This document shows, piece after piece, positions 1 through 6,257 of a DNA stretch of 16,598 nucleotides. The first letter of the stretch is position 1; each line of letters starts with the position of its first letter. A program made the translations under genes and the position numbers. The stretch covers positions 8,258 to 24,855 of the forward strand of contig DEPP01000050.1 in the NCBI GenBank assembly GCA_002358835.1. The letters are read 5' to 3'. This DNA comes from Bacteroidales bacterium UBA3389. GTDB taxonomy: Bacteria > Bacteroidota > Bacteroidia > Bacteroidales > P3. The notes under the pieces were generated by a model. The model was not told the DNA's origin, did no database searches, and saw only the letters and a list, made by a program, of their open reading frames with translations.

Positions 1-51
1 TTCTGCGTCTTCTTTATTTGTAATTGTGTTTTATAAATTCGTTTCTTTCAA

Positions 52-528
52 TTAATCAACTGGAAACTCTTTTCCTTCTCTCAACTCATCTAAAATTTGT
101 TGGGTAAAGGTATATCTGAACGGTGTTTTGACGAAAGCATCGGTCATGTTTTTCTTCCAATTGAATTTTTCAATGCCTTCTTTTGCCCAATCATCGTACA
201 TTTTTCCATAACGCTGTGTTTCCGAATTTTCATATGCACCGTAAAATATGTGCATCTTGCCCTCAAGTGTATCAATTATTGTTTGCCAATGTTGTAATTC
301 ATCTTGCGACCACGATAAAGCCATTATTTGACTAAATCTCTCCGAACAAAGAGTGTTAAAGCAATCGTCAGACATAGCTTTTACGGTTTTATGCTCTTCT
401 TTCTTTGTCATTTGACTGAGTTGTGCAAGAGATTTGCATTCCGAATGAATATTCTGCGAACAAGATATAAGGGCAAATGTTAAAGTGACAAGTGGCAATC
501 CTAAAAATAATTTTGTTTTTTTCATCAT
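52..528 (-). CDS. Small lipoprotein, tail-less paralog of the upstream fulvocin C-related protein
   Basis: 158-residue protein with a type II signal peptide: lysines at 3-4, a hydrophobic stretch at about 7-20 and a lipobox LISC with Cys23, so it should be an anchored lipoprotein. The body is not a family I can name on its own, but it aligns by eye with the middle of the upstream product. Shared landmarks are AMSDDC against AMTADC, LSWSQDELQH against LKWSAEELEH, and a later W-x(7,9)-F-x-W segment. It ends in EGKEFPVD, roughly where the upstream protein begins its Cys-rich tail (EMGKGIVDSYC), so it looks like a copy without the bacteriocin-like domain. It starts 17 bp after the upstream stop and is probably cotranscribed. 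ATG at 528 or 525 are both possible. It could be a decayed paralog, an immunity or partner protein, or simply a family member that never had the tail; the sequence does not decide. Confidence 0.75.
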   Translation of the reverse strand: MMKKTKLFLGLPLVTLTFALISCSQNIHSECKSLAQLSQMTKKEEHKTVKAMSDDCFNTLCSERFSQIMALSWSQDELQHWQTIIDTLEGKMHIFYGAYENSETQRYGKMYDDWAKEGIEKFNWKKNMTDAFVKTPFRYTFTQQILDELREGKEFPVD

Positions 529-545
529 TCAATTTTTTTAATTTG

Positions 546-1208
546 TTAATAACAACCTCCATCACATCTATAAAAGAAAAGGAAGCCACAACCATCGCTT
601 TCTGAAATGCAATAACAATCAGTATGGCACGTTTTTAGACACCAATTACTTTTAGTACTGCAATTACAATAACTATCAACAATTCCTTTGCCCATTTCCA
701 GACCATTTCTCATCGCTGACAGCATATTATCTGTTAAAGGTTCCCCACTTGCGGCTATACAAAATTGAATAGAACGAGTCCAACCAAAGTTTTTAGAAGA
801 ATATTCAAGCCATTCTATGGAAAAATTCCTCATTATTCGGACAATAGTACTATCATTTGACGCTCCCTTTGAAAATATTGCTCTATTATTTGCATTGATA
901 AAACTTTCTAAACGTTCTATATGCTCTAATTCTTCTGCAGACCATTTTAATGTTTTGGTTTCTCTTATTTTGTCTTGCCAAAATAAATACTTGCAATCAG
1001 CAGTCATAGCGGAATAGACACTTGTTTTTAGAGAATCAGGTAACAATAACCACTCTTCACGAGAATAATTTCTGAAAACATTCTCATTTTTCATTACGTA
1101 TTCATGTGAGTTAACACAAGATACACACTCACTTTCTCCATTGCTACATGAAGATAAGCACAACGTGGCACAAATAGCCACTAAACTCATTAACATAAAT
1201 TTTTTCAT
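546..1208 (-). CDS. Fulvocin C-related cysteine-rich lipoprotein (putative bacteriocin precursor)
   Basis: 220 residues from ATG 1208. The frame is open further upstream, to a TTG at 1238, but that codon lies inside the -7 promoter box, so 1208 is preferred. Residues 1-21 form a lipoprotein signal (MKK, hydrophobic core, LSSC with Cys21). Residues 22-175 are a charged, helix-rich region. The last 41 residues (codons 549-671) hold nine cysteines: C-x-C-S near the start, then WC, TC, DC, YC, GCG, RC and GCY. From memory, the order and spacing match fulvocin C of Myxococcus fulvus, a 45-residue disulfide-rich bacteriocin with eight cysteines: both begin CxCSTxS, continue with [WY]C and a GCG, and end with a C-x-G-x-x-Y. 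Bacteroidota genomes contain proteins named fulvocin C-related, but I know of no proven function for them. Secretion through a lipoprotein signal suggests a surface-bound or proteolytically released peptide. No processing or export gene is visible nearby; the left side is cut by the window. Confidence 0.78.
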   Translation of the reverse strand: MKKFMLMSLVAICATLCLSSCSNGESECVSCVNSHEYVMKNENVFRNYSREEWLLLPDSLKTSVYSAMTADCKYLFWQDKIRETKTLKWSAEELEHIERLESFINANNRAIFSKGASNDSTIVRIMRNFSIEWLEYSSKNFGWTRSIQFCIAASGEPLTDNMLSAMRNGLEMGKGIVDSYCNCSTKSNWCLKTCHTDCYCISESDGCGFLFFYRCDGGCY

Positions 1209-1235
1209 ACTTAAAAGCATTTGTGATTCATTTTG

Positions 1236-1268
1236 CAAAAGTATTATTTTTTTTGAAAATTAGGCAAA
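1236..1268 (-). promoter_or_regulatory. Bacteroidota-type promoter for the fulvocin C-related operon
   Basis: On the minus strand the -33 box TTTG (1268-1265) is followed after 21 bp by a -7 box TACTTTTG (1243-1236), matching TAnnTTTG exactly. Transcription should begin a few bases downstream, giving a leader of about 20-25 nt before ATG 1208. Confidence 0.65.
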
Positions 1269-1371
1269 AACAGCAAAAAAAATTATCAATATATATTGTT
1301 GAGTTATGCAACTCCTTTTCTCAAAAAAAACAATCGGAATGAAGATTATATGCGATAAGAAAGAACCGAAA

Positions 1372-1455
1372 ATGAAACAGCGTTTCAGCGGGACGAAACG
1401 CTGTTTCAGTAGAATAAAACTGCGTTTTAATTTCATGAAACTGCGTTTCGTTTTT
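1372..1455 (+). repeat. Four tandem 21-bp quasi-palindromic repeat units (locus 1)
   Basis: Four consecutive 21-bp units start at 1372, 1393, 1414 and 1435, each built round a core like GAAACnGCGTTTC. Units 1 and 2 form a perfect inverted repeat: GAAACAGCGTTTC (1374-1386), 8-nt loop, GAAACGCTGTTTC (1395-1407). An 18-mer (1417-1434, AAACTGCGTTTTAATTTC) recurs exactly on the opposite strand at 3973-3990. The period of 21 keeps a frame open and produces spurious ORFs with a seven-residue repeat (xKxRFxx). It lies between two divergent promoters, ending 20 bp upstream of the transporter -33 box. Confidence 0.8.
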
Positions 1456-1475
1456 AACAAAATCGATAGTCCGTT

Positions 1476-1506
1476 TTTGGAAATTCAATAATAAGTCGTA
1501 TATTTG
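1476..1506 (+). promoter_or_regulatory. Bacteroidota-type promoter for the peptide transporter
   Basis: The -33 box TTTG (1476-1479), a 19-bp spacer and the -7 box TATATTTG (1499-1506) match the consensus completely. The predicted leader of about 50 nt is A-rich with no strong Shine-Dalgarno, as expected for well-translated genes of this phylum. Confidence 0.8.
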
Positions 1507-1562
1507 CAAGTTCAAAAACAAGAAACAAAAATTAAGTAATAACAAAAAAACAAAAAAAAGAG

Positions 1563-3113
1563 ATGTTTAAAGGACACCCAAAAGGGCTTATTTCGGCAGC
1601 CCTAAGTAATATGGGAGAGCGTTTCGGCTACTATATTATGAATGCCGTGTTAGTGTTATTCCTTTGCTCAAAATTTGGTTTGAGCGATGCAACAGCAGCA
1701 ATTATCTATTCTTGCTTCTATTGCGGAATATACATTCTTAGTTTGGTCGGTGGTATAATCGCAGACAGAACACAAAATTACAAAGGAACAATCCAAGCAG
1801 GTTTGGTTACAATGGCAGCAGGTTACGTTTTGTTGGCTATTCCTATTACAGCTACTGACGTAAACACAAGCTGGTTATTGCCATTAACTTGTTTCGCTTT
1901 GTTGATGATTGCGTTTGGAAACGGTTTGTTCAAAGGAAACTTGCAAGCAATCGTTGGTCAGATGTATGATAACTTCGAAGCAGAAGAAGCTAAAAAAGGA
2001 GAAGAAGCTCTTAAACTTGCAAAAGACAAGAGAGACTCTGGATTCCAAATTTTCTATGTGTTTATCAACGTAGGAGGTTTGATTGCTCCGTTCGTAGCTC
2101 CGCTTATCAGATCATGGTGGTTGAAAGTTAATGGATTTATCTACAATGCTAAACTTCCTGCCCTTTGCCACGAACAATTGAATGGTACATTGGCAGGAGA
2201 TAAATTGACTAACTACAACGAATTGTCTGCACAAGCAGTTACTAATGCAGGTGCTGCATTCGAACCAACTCAATACTTGGAAGTTTTCAACCAAGGAGTA
2301 CACTTCTCTTTCATTGCATCAGTTCTTGCAATGGTGATTTCATTGACAATATTCCTTTGCACTAAGAAAGGTCTTCCTACACCTGCTAAAAAGGCTGCAA
2401 CAGAATCAGTTGGTTATACAGCAGAAGAAAAACTTGCAATGGCAAAAGAAATCAAACAACGTTTGTACGCTTTGTTCGCAGTGTTGGGAATAGCAATATT
2501 CTTCTGGTTCTCATTCCACCAAAATGGAGCTTCATTCTCATTGTTCGCAAGAGACTTTATGGATACTTCTAAAGTAGCACCGGAATTCTTGCAAGCGATC
2601 AATCCATTCTTCGTTATAGTTTTGACTCCTATTATTATGGGATTCTTTGCTATGTTGGCAAGAAAAGGAAAACCGGTTTCAACTCCAAGAAAGATTGCTA
2701 TAGGTATGGGATTAGCAGCATTGGCTTATATATTCCTTGCTATCTTCTCTTACATTATGGGTTACCCATCAGCAACTGATTATCTTGCATTACCTGTTGC
2801 AGAACAAGAAGCTTCAAGAGCTGGAGTTTGGGTATTCTTTGTAACATATTTCTTCTTAACAGTTGCAGAGTTATTCATCTCTCCATTGGGATTGTCATTC
2901 GTTTCTAAGGTAGCACCTAAGCATATGTTGGGATTGTGTCAAGGATTGTGGTTGGGAGCAACTGCAGTTGGTAACGCATTCTTGTTCTTAGGCTCTATGA
3001 TGTACAACGCTATACCTTTGTGGTTGTGTTGGACTGTATTCGTAGTGATATGCTTGATTTCAATGGGTGTAATGTTCGGTATGGTTAAATGGCTTGAAAG
3101 AGTAGCTAAGTAA
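1563..3113 (+). CDS. POT/PTR2-family proton-coupled peptide transporter (MFS)
   Basis: 516-residue polytopic inner-membrane protein that should import di- and tripeptides by proton symport. The N-terminus has the POT signature region NMGERFGYY at residues 16-24 (ERFxYY part of the ExxERFxYY motif). The first Glu of the motif is Asn here, which I recall as usual in the Bacteroidota branch. A second family segment is FQIFYVFINVGGLIAP in the middle of the N-terminal half. Many hydrophobic segments are visible, with a long hydrophilic insert around residues 190-235 and a total length typical of the family. It has its own consensus promoter and a strong terminator, so it is monocistronic. From about codon 100 onward it uses TTC, TTG, GGA and GCA heavily, unlike its TTT-rich neighbours, which suggests high expression. 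Family assignment is firm; the exact peptide substrate is not visible. Confidence 0.93.
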   Translation: MFKGHPKGLISAALSNMGERFGYYIMNAVLVLFLCSKFGLSDATAAIIYSCFYCGIYILSLVGGIIADRTQNYKGTIQAGLVTMAAGYVLLAIPITATDVNTSWLLPLTCFALLMIAFGNGLFKGNLQAIVGQMYDNFEAEEAKKGEEALKLAKDKRDSGFQIFYVFINVGGLIAPFVAPLIRSWWLKVNGFIYNAKLPALCHEQLNGTLAGDKLTNYNELSAQAVTNAGAAFEPTQYLEVFNQGVHFSFIASVLAMVISLTIFLCTKKGLPTPAKKAATESVGYTAEEKLAMAKEIKQRLYALFAVLGIAIFFWFSFHQNGASFSLFARDFMDTSKVAPEFLQAINPFFVIVLTPIIMGFFAMLARKGKPVSTPRKIAIGMGLAALAYIFLAIFSYIMGYPSATDYLALPVAEQEASRAGVWVFFVTYFFLTVAELFISPLGLSFVSKVAPKHMLGLCQGLWLGATAVGNAFLFLGSMMYNAIPLWLCWTVFVVICLISMGVMFGMVKWLERVAK

Positions 3114-3142
3114 TTTACCGAGAGAAAATACTAAAATTTGAT

Positions 3143-3180
3143 AAAAAATCCCCCGAATTTGATTTCGGGGGATTTTTTTT
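3143..3180 (+). terminator. Rho-independent terminator of the peptide transporter gene
   Basis: A perfect 15-bp stem (3143-3157 with 3164-3178) has a CCCCCG/CGGGGG core and a 6-nt loop, followed by a run of eight T (3173-3180). The A-run on the left arm would also let it work on the other strand, but no gene there needs it. Confidence 0.92.
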
Positions 3181-3193
3181 AGCTTTTGGTTGC

Positions 3194-3223
3194 TTTGTTT
3201 TTTGCAATAATGACGTATATTTG
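3194..3223 (+). promoter_or_regulatory. Bacteroidota-type promoter for the S4 / DUF5606 gene pair
   Basis: TTTG (3194-3197), 18-bp spacer, TATATTTG (3216-3223). It follows directly on the terminator of the preceding gene. The predicted transcript start leaves a very short leader, about 10-15 nt, before ATG 3242, and excludes the TTG at 3221 as a start. Confidence 0.72.
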
Positions 3224-3241
3224 CAATCTCGTTTTTTTATA

Positions 3242-3460
3242 ATGAAGATTATGGAATTTCAACTAAGGGAAGGAGAAGAATTTATTCAACTTACACAACT
3301 TTTGAAGGCTGTCGGAATTGCCGAAAACGGAGCAATGGCAGGGCAGATGGTGATTGACGGATTGGTAAAGTTGAACGGAGAAAGAGAAAGTCGCAAAAGA
3401 GCCAAGCTCAGAAGCGGAGATGTGATAAGCATTTTTGAAGAAGAAATAAAAATCAAATAA
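3242..3460 (+). CDS. Small S4-domain RNA-binding protein (YbcJ-like)
   Basis: 72 residues from ATG 3242; ATG 3251 (MEFQL) is the alternative start. Almost the whole protein is one S4 fold: an N-terminal helix (FIQLTQLLKAVGIAENG), the GxMVIDGLVKLNG turn-strand segment typical of S4 domains, basic residues (ERESRKRAKLRSGD) and a final strand (VISIFEEE). Stand-alone S4 proteins of this size bind structured RNA and are usually linked to ribosome or tRNA biology, but the specific target is unknown. It is the first gene of a likely two-gene unit with the DUF5606 gene, 29 bp downstream. The upstream frame is open to a TTG at 3221, but that lies in the promoter -7 box. Confidence 0.85.
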   Translation: MKIMEFQLREGEEFIQLTQLLKAVGIAENGAMAGQMVIDGLVKLNGERESRKRAKLRSGDVISIFEEEIKIK

Positions 3461-3489
3461 ATAATAAAAACACAAACAGCTAAATAAAA

Positions 3490-3894
3490 ATGGATTTAAG
3501 TACAATTCTATCTATTACAGGAAAACCGGGTTTGTTTAAGCTAATTTCGCAAACCAAGAACGGTGCTTTGGTCGAATCGTTGTTGGATTCGAGACGTTAT
3601 CCTGCCTTTGCACACGAGAAGATTTCTTCGTTGGAAGACATCAGTATATTCACTACAGATGATGATATTTCGTTAAAAGAGGTCTTTCAAAAGATATACG
3701 AGAAGGAAAACGGCGGTGATTGCATAGATAACAAAGCTTCGGAACAGGAAATCAGAGCCTATATGGAGCAAGTTTTGCCTAATTACGATCGTGAAAGAGT
3801 TTATTTGTCTGATATGAGAAAACTATTTTCTTGGTACAAGATTCTTAACGCAAAACAATTGATCAATCTCGACGAAGAAAAGCAAGAAGAATAG
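3490..3894 (+). CDS. DUF5606 domain protein
   Basis: 134-residue cytoplasmic protein without signal peptide or membrane segments. The first 70 residues (ILSITGKPGLFKLISQ, then a VESL-SRRYPAFAHEKISSLEDISIFT stretch) match my memory of the DUF5606 family, which is largely restricted to Bacteroidota. I recall an SH3-like beta-barrel character for the N-terminal part and a helical C-terminal part. Its biochemical role is unknown. Residues 76-127 are charged and predicted helical, and the C-terminus is acidic (NLDEEKQEE). It follows the S4-domain gene after 29 bp without a promoter of its own, so the two are probably cotranscribed. Downstream lies a repeat cluster whose hairpin may terminate the transcript. 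Confidence 0.82.
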   Translation: MDLSTILSITGKPGLFKLISQTKNGALVESLLDSRRYPAFAHEKISSLEDISIFTTDDDISLKEVFQKIYEKENGGDCIDNKASEQEIRAYMEQVLPNYDRERVYLSDMRKLFSWYKILNAKQLINLDEEKQEE

Positions 3895-3909
3895 TAAAGA
3901 CCATTTGCT

Positions 3910-4014
3910 GAAATCCTTTCTTGATTTCGTTTGAGCGAATCTTGATTTCAGTAAATTGGTTCTTTGTTTTGAGAAATTAAAACGCAGTTTCATTTTTGTG
4001 AGACTGCGTTTTCT
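3910..4014 (-). repeat. Five tandem 21-bp repeat units (locus 2, inverse orientation to locus 1)
   Basis: Read on the minus strand, units of 21 bp begin at 4014, 3993, 3972, 3951 and 3930. The unit at 3993-3973 shares an exact 18-mer with locus 1 (3973-3990 against 1417-1434). The other units are diverged but keep the AAA-x(4)-G phase. Units 4014 and 3993 pair as an inverted repeat with 13-nt arms and an 8-nt loop, the same geometry as locus 1. The cluster fills the gap between two convergent genes. The open frame across it encodes a degenerate seven-residue pattern (MKLRFNF, LKSRFAQ) and is treated as an artefact of the period. Confidence 0.72.
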
Positions 4015-4017
4015 TTT
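3979..4017 (+). terminator. Possible terminator formed by the 21-bp repeats
   Basis: Arms AAAACGCAGTTTC (3979-3991) and GAGACTGCGTTTT (4000-4012) pair over 13 positions with one G-T wobble, closed by an 8-nt loop. A T-rich tail (CTTTTTG) follows on the plus strand. It lies 85 bp after the DUF5606 stop and 32 bp beyond the convergent permease stop, so it could serve either transcript. Confidence 0.45.
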
Positions 4018-4043
4018 TGTGTTTCTTATTTGCAGAACAGCCA

Positions 4044-5048
4044 TTAACTGTTCTTTATTCTCGGATCCAACATTGCGTGAATTATATCGGTGAGAATGTT
4101 GATCATTATCAGCATAACACAAATCACAATCAACGTCCCCATAAGCACAGGAAAGTCATATTTCTCCAAACTATCGACTATGACCACTCCAACGCCTTTC
4201 CAATCGAATATATACTCGACAAAAACCGCTCCGGCAATGAGTGATGCAAACCAACTGCTGATAGAGCTTACCACGGGATTGAGTGTATTTCTCAAAGCAT
4301 GATTTTTGATGATTTGAAATTTTGATAAACCTTTTGCTTTTGCTGTTCGGATATAATCTTGTTGCAAAACCTCTTTCATAGTGCTTTTTGTAAGCTCGCA
4401 TATCACCGAAAGGGGTCTTATTCCCAAGGTAAGAGCGGGCAGAATCAAGTTTTTCAAATCGATATATTCGCCATTGCCAAAATCATCCACGCTATAAAGA
4501 CTTCCAAACATCGATAAACCCGTATAATCAGCAAGAACGAATGCGAAGAACCAAGCAATCAGAATTGCAGCAAAGAAAGACGGCAGACTCATTCCGAAAG
4601 AGGTTAGCAGCAGAATCGCTTTTTCAAGCCATGTATCGCTGTATATTGCAGCCAAAGAACCGAGTGTAACCCCTACAACAAAAGCAAACGCAATGCTGAT
4701 CAAAGCAAGCAGAATCGTATTCGGGAAACTCTCGCCAAGAATCGAAGCCACAGTCTTTCCCGATTGATAACTACGTCTCAGATTCGGTGCTTTGAAACCA
4801 AATTTTCCATCTTCATCCATTCCGATAGGGCTTAGGTCGTTGAGGTAATCAAGATACTGAATCGGCAAAGGCTTATCCAATCCAAGTTCTTTGTGAATCA
4901 TATCTATGCTTTCTTGATCTGCATTCTGCCCAAGCATCATCCGTGCAGGATCTCCTGGAAGTATGTTGAACAAAGCAAATATCAGAGTGATAACCCCCAA
5001 CATCACCAATAGTCCATAGCCGATTTTTCGAATCACATATTGAAACAT
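4044..5048 (-). CDS. Peptide/nickel-type ABC transporter permease (DppB/OppB family)
   Basis: 334-residue inner-membrane permease. The N-terminus has the family pattern: a first membrane helix at about 10-29 ending in NILPGDPARMMLG, then a helical periplasmic part (ELGLDKPLPIQYLDYL). Five further hydrophobic segments follow. The cytoplasmic EAA-like loop that contacts the ATPase is at residues 231-260 (DYIRTAKAKGLS, then HALRN). Family members import oligopeptides, dipeptides or nickel together with a second permease, two ATPases and a binding protein. None of these partners is present here, so they must be encoded elsewhere if the system works. It is the last gene of the DUF1599/DoxX-like operon, 48 bp after the preceding stop. 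I recall tpiA following the DoxX-like gene in Bacteroides, so the order here may differ; that is from memory. Confidence 0.9.
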   Translation of the reverse strand: MFQYVIRKIGYGLLVMLGVITLIFALFNILPGDPARMMLGQNADQESIDMIHKELGLDKPLPIQYLDYLNDLSPIGMDEDGKFGFKAPNLRRSYQSGKTVASILGESFPNTILLALISIAFAFVVGVTLGSLAAIYSDTWLEKAILLLTSFGMSLPSFFAAILIAWFFAFVLADYTGLSMFGSLYSVDDFGNGEYIDLKNLILPALTLGIRPLSVICELTKSTMKEVLQQDYIRTAKAKGLSKFQIIKNHALRNTLNPVVSSISSWFASLIAGAVFVEYIFDWKGVGVVIVDSLEKYDFPVLMGTLIVICVMLIMINILTDIIHAMLDPRIKNS

Positions 5049-5096
5049 GGGTAATATTTGAAAGTTTTACTCCGATTATGCTTGATTGAAACGATA

Positions 5097-6251
5097 TTAC
5101 TCTTTGTTTGAGAAATATGTATCTTTGTCAGGAAGGTTTCTCCACGACCATTTGTTATCCACTTTTCCCCTTACGATTTTGATAATTCCCGGATTGGAAC
5201 GCAGAATCGTCTTTATGGATTTATCATCCGCAGAGTAGAACAATATGTTTGAAAGATTATATTTTTCGTTGAATGTTGCACAATTTTCTTGTGAAGAAGC
5301 TGTAACCAAAATGACCCTTGCACCTGTTCCCAATGCACGATTCGCAAATTCGGATACACGTTTCATTCCTTTGTCTGAAGCATTCAGCACGTTGTATGTT
5401 GTAATCATATACAAATCGCTTGTTGTATCGGATAATATATCCATAGTTTCATCTTCCTCAAAGCCGATTGCCTGCAATGAAAAGCCGTCTGCAGCAACCG
5501 TATTAGTGTTTACAACCCTTGAGTCGACAAAAGTCCAATCTGTTGCAAAGTTCGGATTCTGCTCATACTCTTTCATAAGTTCCTCTGTATTGAATTCCTT
5601 CACCTGACCGTTTGCTTTGTTTTTGTAAGTCGCATAACTCTTCGGCGGAGTCATATCATCACCAACGGGAACCATTTGATTGCCGATTTCCCATGGGCGA
5701 AAATCAATGACAGGTTCATAAATCGAACTATAGATTGAAAAAGACAAAATCAAAACTGAAAATAATGGAGTGAGTAAATTTGAATTAATTTTCGATTTTG
5801 CGAAAGTTATTTTTCTCTCGCAAAGGAATATGAAAGCTAATATAACATCCAATACCACGTTTTTCCAAAAGGTTTCCCAGTTAGTAAGTTTTATTGCATC
5901 TCCAAAGCAACCGCAATCATCCACTCGATTGGTTATAGCATCGACAAGCGTAAGCACGGTAAAGAATCCAATAACTACGGCGGCAACTATTTTAATCGGT
6001 TTGCGGTAAAAGCCAAAGAAGATAAGAACTCCTATCATGAACTCCATGCAACAAAGCAGAATAGATGCAACTATAGGTAACCAAGGAATGAAATCTGCAA
6101 GCCCGCTCATGGAAAAGGCAGACAGATAATCCTCTATTTTATACGCCGTTCCCCAAGGGTCAACCGCTTTGACAAAACCCGAATATATGAAAACAGCCCC
6201 AAATATCGCTCTAAGTATAGTACTGATTATTTTCATTGTTTTTGATTCCAT
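5097..6251 (-). CDS. DoxX/MauE-like membrane protein with extracytoplasmic C-terminal domain
   Basis: 384 residues. The N-terminal half is a DoxX/MauE-like bundle: helix 1 at about 7-30, helices 2 and 3 at about 55-80 and 86-106, the cysteine motif DDCGCFGD at 111-118, helix 4 at about 131-144 and an additional helix at about 160-176. The CGCFG motif is typical of MauE/DoxX proteins associated with thiol redox or quinone-linked chemistry. The C-terminal 200 residues probably lie outside the membrane. Their last part (ARVILVTAS, NLSNILFYSADDKSIKTIL, NPGIIKIVRGKV) resembles a thioredoxin-like fold without CxxC. Bacteroidota genomes carry this two-domain form next to the DUF1599 gene. The start is ATG 6251, 6 bp after the upstream stop; ATG 6236 (MKIIS) is the alternative. 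The physiological role is unproven. Confidence 0.85.
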   Translation of the reverse strand: MESKTMKIISTILRAIFGAVFIYSGFVKAVDPWGTAYKIEDYLSAFSMSGLADFIPWLPIVASILLCCMEFMIGVLIFFGFYRKPIKIVAAVVIGFFTVLTLVDAITNRVDDCGCFGDAIKLTNWETFWKNVVLDVILAFIFLCERKITFAKSKINSNLLTPLFSVLILSFSIYSSIYEPVIDFRPWEIGNQMVPVGDDMTPPKSYATYKNKANGQVKEFNTEELMKEYEQNPNFATDWTFVDSRVVNTNTVAADGFSLQAIGFEEDETMDILSDTTSDLYMITTYNVLNASDKGMKRVSEFANRALGTGARVILVTASSQENCATFNEKYNLSNILFYSADDKSIKTILRSNPGIIKIVRGKVDNKWSWRNLPDKDTYFSNKE

Positions 6252-6257
6252 TGGTCT

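Noticed and set aside
1209..1238. Upstream TTG start for the fulvocin C-related protein
   Set aside because: The TTG lies in the TACTTTTG -7 box, and ATG 1208 gives a proper MKK lipoprotein signal peptide.
1372..1455. Possible CRISPR array
   Set aside because: Units are contiguous 21-mers with 8-bp linkers rather than repeats separated by unique spacers of about 30 bp, and no cas genes are present.
1260..1545. Several small ORFs on both strands across the intergenic repeat
   Set aside because: They arise from the 21-bp period and palindromic cores, overlap both promoters, and encode only low-complexity basic heptads.
3221..3241. Upstream TTG start for the S4-domain protein
   Set aside because: The TTG is part of the TATATTTG -7 box and would not be in the transcript.
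3823..4122. 99-residue ORF on the minus strand
   Set aside because: It spans the repeat cluster and runs into the 3' ends of two well-supported genes on either side; it has no plausible start signal.
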